Source: Candidatus Woesearchaeota archaeon CG10_big_fil_rev_8_21_14_0_10_33_12
GTDB lineage: Archaea; Nanobdellota; Nanobdellia; Woesearchaeales; CG1-02-33-12
Assembly (NCBI GenBank): GCA_002762865.1
Contig: PCYE01000012.1
Span: 879-46,294, forward strand
Reading direction: 5' to 3'
DNA: 45,416 nucleotides
The notes beneath the pieces are model-generated. The model was not told the origin of the DNA. It was given only the letters and a program-made list of their open reading frames with translations, and ran no database searches. Positions 1-6,557 of the stretch are shown piece by piece (position 1 is the stretch's first letter; each line of letters opens with the position of its first letter). Made by a program: the position numbers and the translations under genes.

Positions 1-1
1 C

Positions 2-100
2 AATATTGACCTTCTTATACTGTCTGACCTGCAGTTCAGGCAGATGACAAAGTTAGGGGTTTACTCTGGAGAGAAAAAAGTTCTTTGGAAAAGAAAGTGA
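2..100 (+). CDS. C-terminal fragment of an unrecognised protein
   Basis: An open frame enters from the window's left edge and ends at the TGA at 98-100, giving 32 residues that begin NIDLLILSDLQFRQM and end GEKKVLWKRK. It has no stop before that TGA and is followed by a T-rich stretch (about 117-135) that could end the transcript. The fragment is too short to assign to a family. The basic tail and mixed hydrophobic pattern look like a soluble protein, but that is only an impression. Confidence 0.5.
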   Translation, partial: NIDLLILSDLQFRQMTKLGVYSGEKKVLWKRK

Positions 101-207
101 TTCCTAAGAAAAAAATTTTCTTTTAAATTTTTATTATAACTACTTTATAGAAATAGTAAAACTTTATATATAGATTAATAAATCATCCCATTGTAAGGTA
201 TAACAAA

Positions 208-627
208 ATGTGGAATTTTTCAAGCAAAGAAAAAATTATCTTTAACTTTTCAATAATCTTAGGTTTATCTTTAGTAATCCTGATATATTTATTACCTGAA
301 ATTTCTGCTGATTGTAAATCTGATTGCAGTAAAACAAGTGATGAAGTTCCAGTATGCCATGCTGACTGTGATGGTGATAATGGCTGTAACTTTGTTGATG
401 AACACACAAAAGAAGTATGCACAGATGTGGGTTCTGTCCTAAATACTTCTGTAGGCAATATTCAATCATATGATGAAGCCAATAAAGTTATATGTTGTAA
501 GGGCTCTCCTTATTCCAATAGAAAGGCGGATGTTGGTATTCCAGGTGCAAAAAATGTTGCTAGAGTTACAAGAATTGTTTTTTGGAGAGGTAAGTTTGTA
601 AAGCTAGTAGTTGATATGTTTAACTAA
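208..627 (+). CDS. Small secreted or membrane-anchored Cys-rich protein, unknown
   Basis: 139 aa. Residues about 10-30 form one strongly hydrophobic segment followed by a short ISADC junction, so this looks like a signal peptide or N-terminal anchor with the rest outside the cell. The exported part carries eight cysteines (C36, C40, C50, C54, C60, C71, C96, C97) in a region rich in Asp and Ser, which suggests disulfides or metal binding. The C-terminal 40 residues are basic and lack cysteine. An A/T-rich promoter region with a TATA-like stretch (about 161-172) precedes it. No family was recognised; it stands alone between two unrelated genes on the same strand. Confidence 0.65.
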   Translation: MWNFSSKEKIIFNFSIILGLSLVILIYLLPEISADCKSDCSKTSDEVPVCHADCDGDNGCNFVDEHTKEVCTDVGSVLNTSVGNIQSYDEANKVICCKGSPYSNRKADVGIPGAKNVARVTRIVFWRGKFVKLVVDMFN

Positions 628-810
628 AAGAGAAAGGCTAATTTTTATTAATGAATTTTATTGCTTTGGCTTTCAGAAAGCAACTTCAAACAAAACAAAT
701 TGTAAATAAAAAATTTCTATTATATATACTATAAAATAACTATTTAAAAATATAAATGTTTAAATATAGTTATGGATACACTCTTTATAGTAGTATTTGG
801 GGGTTTAATA

Positions 811-1080
811 ATGCAAACTAAAGATATATTTAATGTATTCTTCAGAGAGAAACCTGCAATGATGTTAGTTGAGCTTAAAAATGCAAAAAATGAGATTTAT
901 GCCTCTTCTTTAGCAAAAAATATTGACTGCACTTATTCCCATGTTGTTAAAATACTTCAGGAAATGCAGAAAGCTGGCTTAGTAATCTTTGATAAGCAGG
1001 GAAGACTAAAGCTCTTAACATTAACAAAAAAGGGGACTGAAGTTGCAGAGCATATAGAAAGAATAAAAAACCTTTTGTAA
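811..1080 (+). CDS. Small winged-helix transcriptional regulator (MarR/PadR-like)
   Basis: 90 aa. The protein reads as one winged helix-turn-helix: an SLAKNIDCTYSHVVKILQEM recognition-helix region at about residues 36-55 and a wing (GLVIFDKQGRLKLLTLTKKG), then a short helix. It probably acts as a dimeric DNA-binding regulator. The start at 811 is preferred over the in-frame ATG at 772 because a GGGGG Shine-Dalgarno-like run (799-803) lies 7 nt upstream of it, and because the TATA-like TTTAAATATA (about 759-768) would place transcription initiation after 772. Its target is unknown. The next gene on the same strand is also a winged-helix protein. Confidence 0.75.
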   Translation: MQTKDIFNVFFREKPAMMLVELKNAKNEIYASSLAKNIDCTYSHVVKILQEMQKAGLVIFDKQGRLKLLTLTKKGTEVAEHIERIKNLL

Positions 1081-1155
1081 TTCTTTTTTAGAAAAATTTA
1101 AATATTAGTTATAATATATTTTATAATACTATTAAAAAACTATTTTTAGTATAAA

Positions 1156-2073
1156 ATGTTTGTTATAAAAAAAGAAAAAAACCAGATATTGTCATTGCCT
1201 GTAAAAGAGATAACAGCAAAAGAGGCAAAAAACTTCAGTTCTGACCTAGCACTGAAAATTCTTAAGCTATTAATAAAAAAGCCAATGTACCCAATAGAGC
1301 TTGCAAAAGAGCTTAAGGTTCATGAGCAGAAGATATATTATCACATAAGGAACCTTGAGAAATCAGGGATAATAAAAATTAACAAAAAAGAAATAAAGCA
1401 GGGAGCTGTTGCAAAGTATTACTATTTAGACAAACCGGCTTTTGTAATAAGATTAAAAGAATTTGAAGAAACACAGAAAATAATTCCAAAAAGCAGTTCA
1501 AAATTCTTAGAGCCTTTTATAAAAAATGGAGAACTTGACGCAATGATAATAGTTGGCTCTCCTGACCCCCACGGACCTGAAAAAGCCAGGTCAAGGGACG
1601 GCTATTATGGAATTGACCTTGCATTATTCTTAGGAACATTCCTCAACTATGTTCCAGACCTAAATGTAAGGCTTGACACAGAAGTAAGGCAGGAAGAGCT
1701 TAAAAACAACCTCATACTTTTAGGCGGTCCTGTGGTAAACAACATAACCAAAAAGGTTAATGAAAAAATGCCAATATTCTTTGATAAGAACAATCATTGG
1801 GCTATAAAATCAAATATATCCAAGAATGTTTACCCAACAGATGAAACAGGGCTTATAGCCAGCTTCAAGAACCCGTTTAATAAAGAAAAAAGTATACTTC
1901 TTGTTGCTGGAAAAAGGTATTCAGGAACAAGGGCTGCAATAATAGCCTTCCTGAAATATTTCAAAGAAGTATCAAAGGGCAATATCCACAACAACAAAAT
2001 AAAGGCAAGAGTTGTTGAAGGCGTAGATCTTAATTCTGATGGAATCATTGATGATGTTGAATTTAGGGAGTAA
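1156..2073 (+). CDS. Winged-helix DNA-binding domain fused to an S-layer-like domain
   Basis: 305 aa. Residues about 25-95 form an ArsR-like winged helix (ALKILKLLIKKPMYPIELAK, then an HEQKIYYHIRNLEKSG recognition helix). Residues about 125-300 resemble the domain at the end of archaeal S-layer proteins: the NLILLGGPVVN motif, a Gly/Phe-rich stretch near FKNPFNKEKSILLVAGKRYSGT, and a terminal acidic DLNSDGIIDD loop that could bind Ca2+. No signal peptide is visible, so the S-layer-like part would be cytoplasmic and may sense a ligand or envelope component. The last 11 bp overlap the convergent recJ gene. A TATA-like TTTATAATAC (about 1119-1128) fits a near-leaderless start. The domain assignment of the second half is from recall, not a search. 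Confidence 0.7.
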   Translation: MFVIKKEKNQILSLPVKEITAKEAKNFSSDLALKILKLLIKKPMYPIELAKELKVHEQKIYYHIRNLEKSGIIKINKKEIKQGAVAKYYYLDKPAFVIRLKEFEETQKIIPKSSSKFLEPFIKNGELDAMIIVGSPDPHGPEKARSRDGYYGIDLALFLGTFLNYVPDLNVRLDTEVRQEELKNNLILLGGPVVNNITKKVNEKMPIFFDKNNHWAIKSNISKNVYPTDETGLIASFKNPFNKEKSILLVAGKRYSGTRAAIIAFLKYFKEVSKGNIHNNKIKARVVEGVDLNSDGIIDDVEFRE

Positions 2074-3499
2074 TATTAACAATCTCTTGCTGAAACTTAG
2101 CAAAACTATTTTCTGCTTCTTTAATAAACTCCTGTTCTCTTTCTGTAGGTATTACTGCTCCTGCTGCGCTTAAATGACCGCCTGCCTCACCATCAACCTT
2201 CTCAGCAATATTTGAGATGATTTTAAACAAGTCAGCATCTGCCTTTCGGTCAGATATTCTCAGGCTTACTTTTGTCTTTCCATTTAACAATCGGGCCATT
2301 GACATTACAAGCGTAATTTTATCAAAACCATTTGAAGATGAAATAATTGAGGCAAGAGTTCCGATCATTGTTGCCATTACATTATCCTTAGCATTTATTA
2401 TAAGCATACCTTTTTTCTTAATTATATCTTCAGAATCCTCATTCTCTTCATACCATTTCATTGTCTTAACAATCTCCCTTTTATACTTTGAGAGATTAGT
2501 TATTGCTTTTTTCTTTATTTTTTCATCATTTAAGCATGCCCCTATTCCTAGAGACGCCTTGTTAAGCCTTCCGCAGGCATTCAACAGTGTGGAAAACTCT
2601 TTTGCATCCCTTAGAGGAGATTCCTTTTCTTCGTCACGCAGAATATAGACCTGACCAAAAATATCCTCTGGCTTTTCTTCATCAAGCCTTTTCATTATAA
2701 TGCCAGCAGATAGCTTTTTAATTTCATCCCCTGTAAGATTAACAAGCTTTTTCCACTCATTTCCCTGTTTTGGGTTTATGTCCAACTGCTGCAAAAACTG
2801 TATTGCATTGCTTTCAGAGCCGGTTACACCTGGTATGTAAACATCTGTGCTGTACTGCAATAGCCTGTATAGCGGTTTTGTCTGTGCTCCAAAAACCTTT
2901 AATCCCCTAATCACTTTTATTTTTCCTTTTGTCTTGGCAGTTTCAAGAATTTCATTATTAAGCCTTGAAAAACCATTATTTTCCTGTACATCACCTATTG
3001 CACCAATGATAGCAATATGAGCCATATCTTCATTTTTCCTGTTAAGGTATTTTGCAAAGAAATAAACAACACCTGCTCCTGAAACCTCCTTTGTTCCGTC
3101 AATTCCAAAAAGATGTGGATTAACATGGACTATATTATTGCCAATATCAGCATCCTCTGGATCGTGGTGGTCAAGAATAAAAACCTCCTTGCCTGCAAGC
3201 AAACTCTTTATGTCATTTAGCTTTCCAGAGCCAATATCAGTAAAGAAAAAACAGCTGTAATTCTCCTTTGATATTTCTGATATAACCTTGCTGTTCAACT
3301 GCTGGACAATAGAAACAGAGTATTTTCTGTTCTCAAGATTCAATGCATTAATCAGTATAGAGCAGGCGCTGATGCCATCAGAATCAAGGTGGGATATAAT
3401 CCTTATCTTCTCTTTTTTATCTAATTTTTTAAATCTTTCAGCTGCCTGCTTTACAGATTCTTTAAATTTTTTATAGTTATCCAATTTTATCCCAATCAT
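2063..3499 (-). CDS. recJ: Archaeal RecJ-like single-strand exonuclease (DHH/DHHA1, GAN type)
   Basis: 478 aa, the usual length for the archaeal RecJ-like (GINS-associated nuclease) family. Catalytic DHH motifs are present: HLDSDG at 37-42, TDIG at about 87-90, the DHH signature LDHHDPED at 109-116, and GAIGD near 165. The DHHA1 motif GGHLSAAGA lies near the C-terminus. All metal-binding Asp/His residues appear intact, so a Mn/Mg-dependent 5'-3' exonuclease acting with the replisome is expected. It overlaps the end of rps15 by 4 bp (translational coupling), an arrangement seen in many archaea. Its own 3' end overlaps the convergent winged-helix gene by 11 bp. Confidence 0.9.
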   Translation of the reverse strand: MIGIKLDNYKKFKESVKQAAERFKKLDKKEKIRIISHLDSDGISACSILINALNLENRKYSVSIVQQLNSKVISEISKENYSCFFFTDIGSGKLNDIKSLLAGKEVFILDHHDPEDADIGNNIVHVNPHLFGIDGTKEVSGAGVVYFFAKYLNRKNEDMAHIAIIGAIGDVQENNGFSRLNNEILETAKTKGKIKVIRGLKVFGAQTKPLYRLLQYSTDVYIPGVTGSESNAIQFLQQLDINPKQGNEWKKLVNLTGDEIKKLSAGIIMKRLDEEKPEDIFGQVYILRDEEKESPLRDAKEFSTLLNACGRLNKASLGIGACLNDEKIKKKAITNLSKYKREIVKTMKWYEENEDSEDIIKKKGMLIINAKDNVMATMIGTLASIISSSNGFDKITLVMSMARLLNGKTKVSLRISDRKADADLFKIISNIAEKVDGEAGGHLSAAGAVIPTEREQEFIKEAENSFAKFQQEIVNITP

Positions 3500-3951
3500 T
3501 CTATAAGAAGCCTTATCTTATCCTGATCATATTTCCAGTCCTTTTCAAGCTTCTTTGTTTTCTTGTAATATTTGACTAATTTTCTGATTTTTGATTCAGT
3601 TAGCTCTAATCCCCTTTTTGCAGGCATATCATGCTTGTTTGATTCCAGATGTTTTCTTAATGTAATGCTTCTTTTTATTAAAGCCATTAAATCTTCTGGT
3701 ATTTTTGACAAAAGATTTTTTTCTTTTAGTATTGCTGTTATGCTCTTTCCACTGATCTGTTTTATATTAGGTATTCCATAGACATCTCTTAAGAATAAGC
3801 CAATCTGGCTTGAGGTCTTTCCCTCTTTTGCCATCTTTGCTATTAATAGCTCTATCTCATTGGACTTGTATCTTATCCAGCTCAGCTTTGTTGCTTTTGA
3901 TGGCTTTGTTGAGCTAGCTTTTCCCTTTCTTCCTGAATACATTCTTGCCAT
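3496..3951 (-). CDS. rps15: 30S ribosomal protein uS15
   Basis: 151 aa, the normal archaeal/eukaryotic length with the extra N-terminal extension (MARMYSGRKGKASS...). The conserved core is clear: SQIGLFLRDVYGIP, then the helical S15 domain ending in LTESKIRKLVKYYKK. It binds 16S rRNA at the central domain early in small-subunit assembly. The start is fixed by a strong Shine-Dalgarno AGGAGA (3959-3964 on the reverse strand, 7 nt from the ATG). A roughly 75-nt 5' leader with a hairpin next to that ribosome site separates the promoter from the gene and may allow autoregulation. It is first in an operon with recJ. Confidence 0.95.
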   Translation of the reverse strand: MARMYSGRKGKASSTKPSKATKLSWIRYKSNEIELLIAKMAKEGKTSSQIGLFLRDVYGIPNIKQISGKSITAILKEKNLLSKIPEDLMALIKRSITLRKHLESNKHDMPAKRGLELTESKIRKLVKYYKKTKKLEKDWKYDQDKIRLLIE

Positions 3952-3966
3952 TTTATTTTCTCCTAA

Positions 3967-3992
3967 GAGACCAAGAAAAAGAATCTTGTCTC
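3967..3992 (-). promoter_or_regulatory. Hairpin in the rps15 5' leader
   Basis: On the reverse strand GAGACAAGA pairs with TCTTGGTCTC, with one bulged G and a 7-nt loop. It lies between the promoter and the Shine-Dalgarno site and ends two bases before that site (3959-3964). Long leaders are unusual in this window, where many genes look leaderless. A role in S15 feedback control is inference. Confidence 0.45.
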
Positions 3993-4047
3993 CAGTATAA
4001 CCCAGCCTTGACCGGATTATCTCTTGATATGAAAAAGAAAACAGGGC

Positions 4048-4059
4048 TTATTTAAAAAG
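4048..4059 (-). promoter_or_regulatory. TATA box for the rps15-recJ operon
   Basis: The reverse strand reads CTTTTTAAATAAG, a good archaeal TATA box. Initiation would be near 4026, giving a 5' untranslated leader of about 75 nt. Confidence 0.5.
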
Positions 4060-4108
4060 CTTTCGGGGAATAGCCAGATTAATTAAACCTATTTATAATA
4101 ATAAATTA

Positions 4109-4972
4109 CTAATCAAACAAGGTTTCTGCAACAAATTCAGGACAATCAGACAAATAATGCTCTATTACTGAACCTGTGTGATGATTTATAAAAATAGGGT
4201 TCAATCTTTTTTCAAGGTTTTTCAAGGTTTTTCCAGAAGCAAGATCTTCATCAAAAAACAATACATTCTTTCCCTTATAATCTGAAAGATGCTCCATGTC
4301 TGAGTCTGATATTATTGGATTATTATCATTTCTTTTAAAATGAGAGAATCTAACAAAATATATGTCTGAACCAAGCATATTAGACAATAGTGTCGCAGAG
4401 ATTATTGAGCCATGTGCAGTGCCAACAATCAAATCAATCTTTGATTTTTTGTTAATCTTATCTGCTAAACATATAATTCTTTTTGGATGAGATGCCATCC
4501 ATGTGTATTTATCTTTTTTTGATGTATAGATAAAACCACGCAACTCCTCTGGAATCTTGTTCTTGAAATCTTTCAAACATTCAATTGATCCATCTTTCAA
4601 TGCATAAATGTCTTTTACTAATGATATAGCTTTAATATACAAATCCTGCGAGTTTTTTATTGTATTATGTGTATATTTAAGAGCAATTTTTTGTGAAAAT
4701 TCCACATATTTTTTTGAGTCTAATCTAAGGCCATTTTCTAAAGCAATCTTGTAGTTAAGAATAACATTCACTAATGCAGGAGTCTTGAAGTATATGTTGT
4801 TGCCTTCAGCAAAAATTTTAATCCAGTTTTTAGGATTTTCATGTGATTTTTCAAAATTCAAAATTCTCTTAAGTGATTTTTCAATTTCTGAAAACAAATT
4901 AATATATCTCTCTTGAAATTCCATTTCAGAAGAGGGTTCGTAGTAGTCCATAGAGATATATTTATCAATCAT
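4109..4972 (-). CDS. Phosphoribosyltransferase-like protein with helical N-terminal domain
   Basis: 287 aa from the start chosen here. The C-terminal third has the type I phosphoribosyltransferase fold signature: VLFFDEDLASGKT at about 237-249 is the PRPP-binding loop (two acidic residues followed by small-small-GKT), and DLIVGTAHGSIISATLL at about 180-196 is the preceding strand and loop. The N-terminal 150 residues are helical and unrecognised. Substrate and reaction cannot be told. A longer reading frame to 5026 would run into tRNA-Gln; the ATG at 4972 lies just after the tRNA 3' end and has AAAGGA 9 nt upstream, so it is preferred. The gene may be cotranscribed with the tRNA. Confidence 0.7.
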   Translation of the reverse strand: MIDKYISMDYYEPSSEMEFQERYINLFSEIEKSLKRILNFEKSHENPKNWIKIFAEGNNIYFKTPALVNVILNYKIALENGLRLDSKKYVEFSQKIALKYTHNTIKNSQDLYIKAISLVKDIYALKDGSIECLKDFKNKIPEELRGFIYTSKKDKYTWMASHPKRIICLADKINKKSKIDLIVGTAHGSIISATLLSNMLGSDIYFVRFSHFKRNDNNPIISDSDMEHLSDYKGKNVLFFDEDLASGKTLKNLEKRLNPIFINHHTGSVIEHYLSDCPEFVAETLFD

Positions 4973-4994
4973 GTTTGAAAATCCTTTAAAAATA

Positions 4995-5115
4995 TAGCCC
5001 TGCGCGGATTCGAACCGCGGTCTCAAGCTCCAAAGGCTTGAATGATTGGTCTAAAATCGCAGATTAACCTTTTTGAAAATCTGTGATTTTCAATTGGCCA
5101 CTACACCACAGGGCT
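4995..5115 (-). tRNA. tRNA-Gln(TTG) with a 48-nt insert in the D-loop region
   Basis: The 7-bp acceptor stem is AGCCCTG/CAGGGCT, and 4995 gives discriminator A. The anticodon arm is CAAGC-CTTTGGA-GCTTG (anticodon UUG) and the T arm is CGCGG-TTCGAAT-CCGCG. Joining the halves gives a normal 73-nt tRNA only if 48 nt are removed from the D-loop/D-stem 3' junction, about 5045-5092. The exact cut is ambiguous by up to 5 nt because CCAAT is repeated at both edges. Two parts of the insert region form a perfect 9-bp hairpin (TTGAAAATC/GATTTTCAA, 5074-5094). Archaeal tRNA introns at non-canonical sites are known and are cut by the splicing endonuclease. I could not fold a convincing bulge-helix-bulge by eye. 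Confidence 0.85.
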
Positions 5116-5137
5116 GCAATGCAAAAGAACTGTATTT

Positions 5138-5149
5138 TGTTTATAAAAC
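5138..5149 (-). promoter_or_regulatory. TATA box for tRNA-Gln
   Basis: The reverse strand reads AGTTTTATAAAC, centred about 28 nt upstream of the tRNA 5' end (5115). This is the expected archaeal distance and also supports the 5' end chosen for the tRNA. Confidence 0.6.
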
Positions 5150-5194
5150 TTTTTATTCGAAAGCTTTAAATGAATTATCATTTTATTCCTTTTC

Positions 5195-6424
5195 ATGCAG
5201 CCATTATGCCTTAAATGCAAGGGAAGAGGCTTTTGCGGAAGAACCTTTTGCCCGATTTACGCAAAAAGCCAGGCAATCTTCAAGGTTGAAAAAATGCTTG
5301 ATAAGAGTGATTTTTCTAGCTCAAGCCCTGCCCCGTTTGTCGGCTATTATGGCTATCCAAATGTAAATGTTGGTATACTGAGCCCTGCAAAAATTGAAAA
5401 AAAAGCAGAGCTTTATGACGCTCCAAGATATTGGGCAGATCATAATTTTAAGATACCAGAAATAGTTGATTTAAGGTCCTCTTTAATAAACTCAAGATTC
5501 AAGATAGAGGTAAAAAAACAAAATAAGTTTTTGGAGATAAGCAAAGAGGTTGGAATGGCATCAAAGCCAGTTGATGTTGAACTGTCATTAGATGAAAAGC
5601 CAAGATTCAAGCTAAAAGTTGATTCATATAATGCACCAATGGGCCCAAATGCAAAGCTGAAAAATGTACAAATAACCTCAAACCCAAAAATATCACATTA
5701 TGTTGAAAAAGTTGTTGATGATATTGATTTAAAAGCAAAGAATGCAATACTTTACTTGCATAAAAAAGAGTTTGATGAAAATTTTCTCACAAAACTGTTG
5801 AGTGTTGGAAATATTGGGCTTAAGAAAAACAGAAAATTAGTTCCTACAAGATGGAGCATAACTGCAACAGATGATATGATTGCAAAAGAGCTTATAGAAA
5901 GTATTAAGGATTACAAGCAGGCAGATTATCTTGCTTTTTTTGGCTCTTATCTTGGGAATTATTATTTAATCTTACTGTTCCCAGAGCCATGGTGTTACGA
6001 ACTTTTTGAGACATATATGCCCAAGACAAGTTGGAATGTTGATGAAAATATAAACTTTATGACAGATTATGAGCCATATCATGGAAGAAAAACATATGCT
6101 GAAAACTGCGTAGGAGGCTATTATGCGGCAAGGCTTTCAATAGCTGAAAAACTTGAAAAAATGAAAAAACAGTCCTCTGTTTTGGCATTAAGGTTTATCA
6201 CAGGAGAATATGCAGTTCCTTTAGGTGTTTGGGTTGTAAGGGAGGCAGTAAGAAAAACAATGAAGAACAGGCCAATTGAATTTGCCTCAAAAGAACTGAT
6301 GTTAAAATATGCAGGATTATTAATAAAAAAGAAATTCAACTATGACATTAATAATATCCTCAAAAGCAGCATACTTCTCAGGAACATAAAGAATCAGACA
6401 AAGCTTAGTAAATTTCTTAATTAA
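5195..6424 (+). CDS. nreA: DNA repair protein NreA
   Basis: 409 aa, matching archaeal Nre proteins. The N-terminus has the C4 zinc cluster CLKCKGRGFCGRTFC (C5, C8, C14, C19), followed by the family motif PFVGYYGYPNVNVG. The last residues, QTKLSKFL (401-408), match a PCNA-interacting peptide (QxxLxxFL-type), as known for NreA, which works with the clamp in repair of DNA damage. A TATA-like GCTTTAAATGAA at about 5163-5174 lies 25-30 nt before the ATG, so the mRNA is probably leaderless. Its TATA box lies near that of the divergent tRNA-Gln. Downstream, three phased palindromes separate it from the convergent alaS. Confidence 0.9.
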   Translation: MQPLCLKCKGRGFCGRTFCPIYAKSQAIFKVEKMLDKSDFSSSSPAPFVGYYGYPNVNVGILSPAKIEKKAELYDAPRYWADHNFKIPEIVDLRSSLINSRFKIEVKKQNKFLEISKEVGMASKPVDVELSLDEKPRFKLKVDSYNAPMGPNAKLKNVQITSNPKISHYVEKVVDDIDLKAKNAILYLHKKEFDENFLTKLLSVGNIGLKKNRKLVPTRWSITATDDMIAKELIESIKDYKQADYLAFFGSYLGNYYLILLFPEPWCYELFETYMPKTSWNVDENINFMTDYEPYHGRKTYAENCVGGYYAARLSIAEKLEKMKKQSSVLALRFITGEYAVPLGVWVVREAVRKTMKNRPIEFASKELMLKYAGLLIKKKFNYDINNILKSSILLRNIKNQTKLSKFLN

Positions 6425-6427
6425 GAT

Positions 6428-6518
6428 TGTTGATTATCAACAGATATTAATAAATATGTCTTATTTGTTGATTATAAACAAAAAGGGTTAAATAATTGTT
6501 AAATATTGATTATCAACA
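6428..6518. repeat. Three 15-bp palindromes at exact 38-bp spacing
   Basis: TGTTGATTATCAACA is a perfect palindrome around one central base at 6428-6442. Near copies are TGTTGATTATAAACA at 6466-6480 and TATTGATTATCAACA at 6504-6518. Start-to-start distance is 38 bp both times, while the 23-bp stretches between copies are unrelated to each other. The array sits between the convergent ends of nreA and alaS. The pattern fits tandem binding sites for a dimeric protein; the two genes end here, so a promoter role is not obvious. Confidence 0.8.
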
Positions 6519-6557
6519 AAAGCTTTAACAATAAAAGTTTATAGTAATTAACAAGAA

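Noticed and set aside
5026-5115. Longer start of the phosphoribosyltransferase-like gene reaching into tRNA-Gln
   Set aside because: Those codons are tRNA sequence; a good internal start lies right after the tRNA.
6428-6518. Mini CRISPR array from the evenly spaced repeats
   Set aside because: The repeat is only 15 bp and varies, there are just three copies, the spacers are 23 bp, and no cas gene is in the window.
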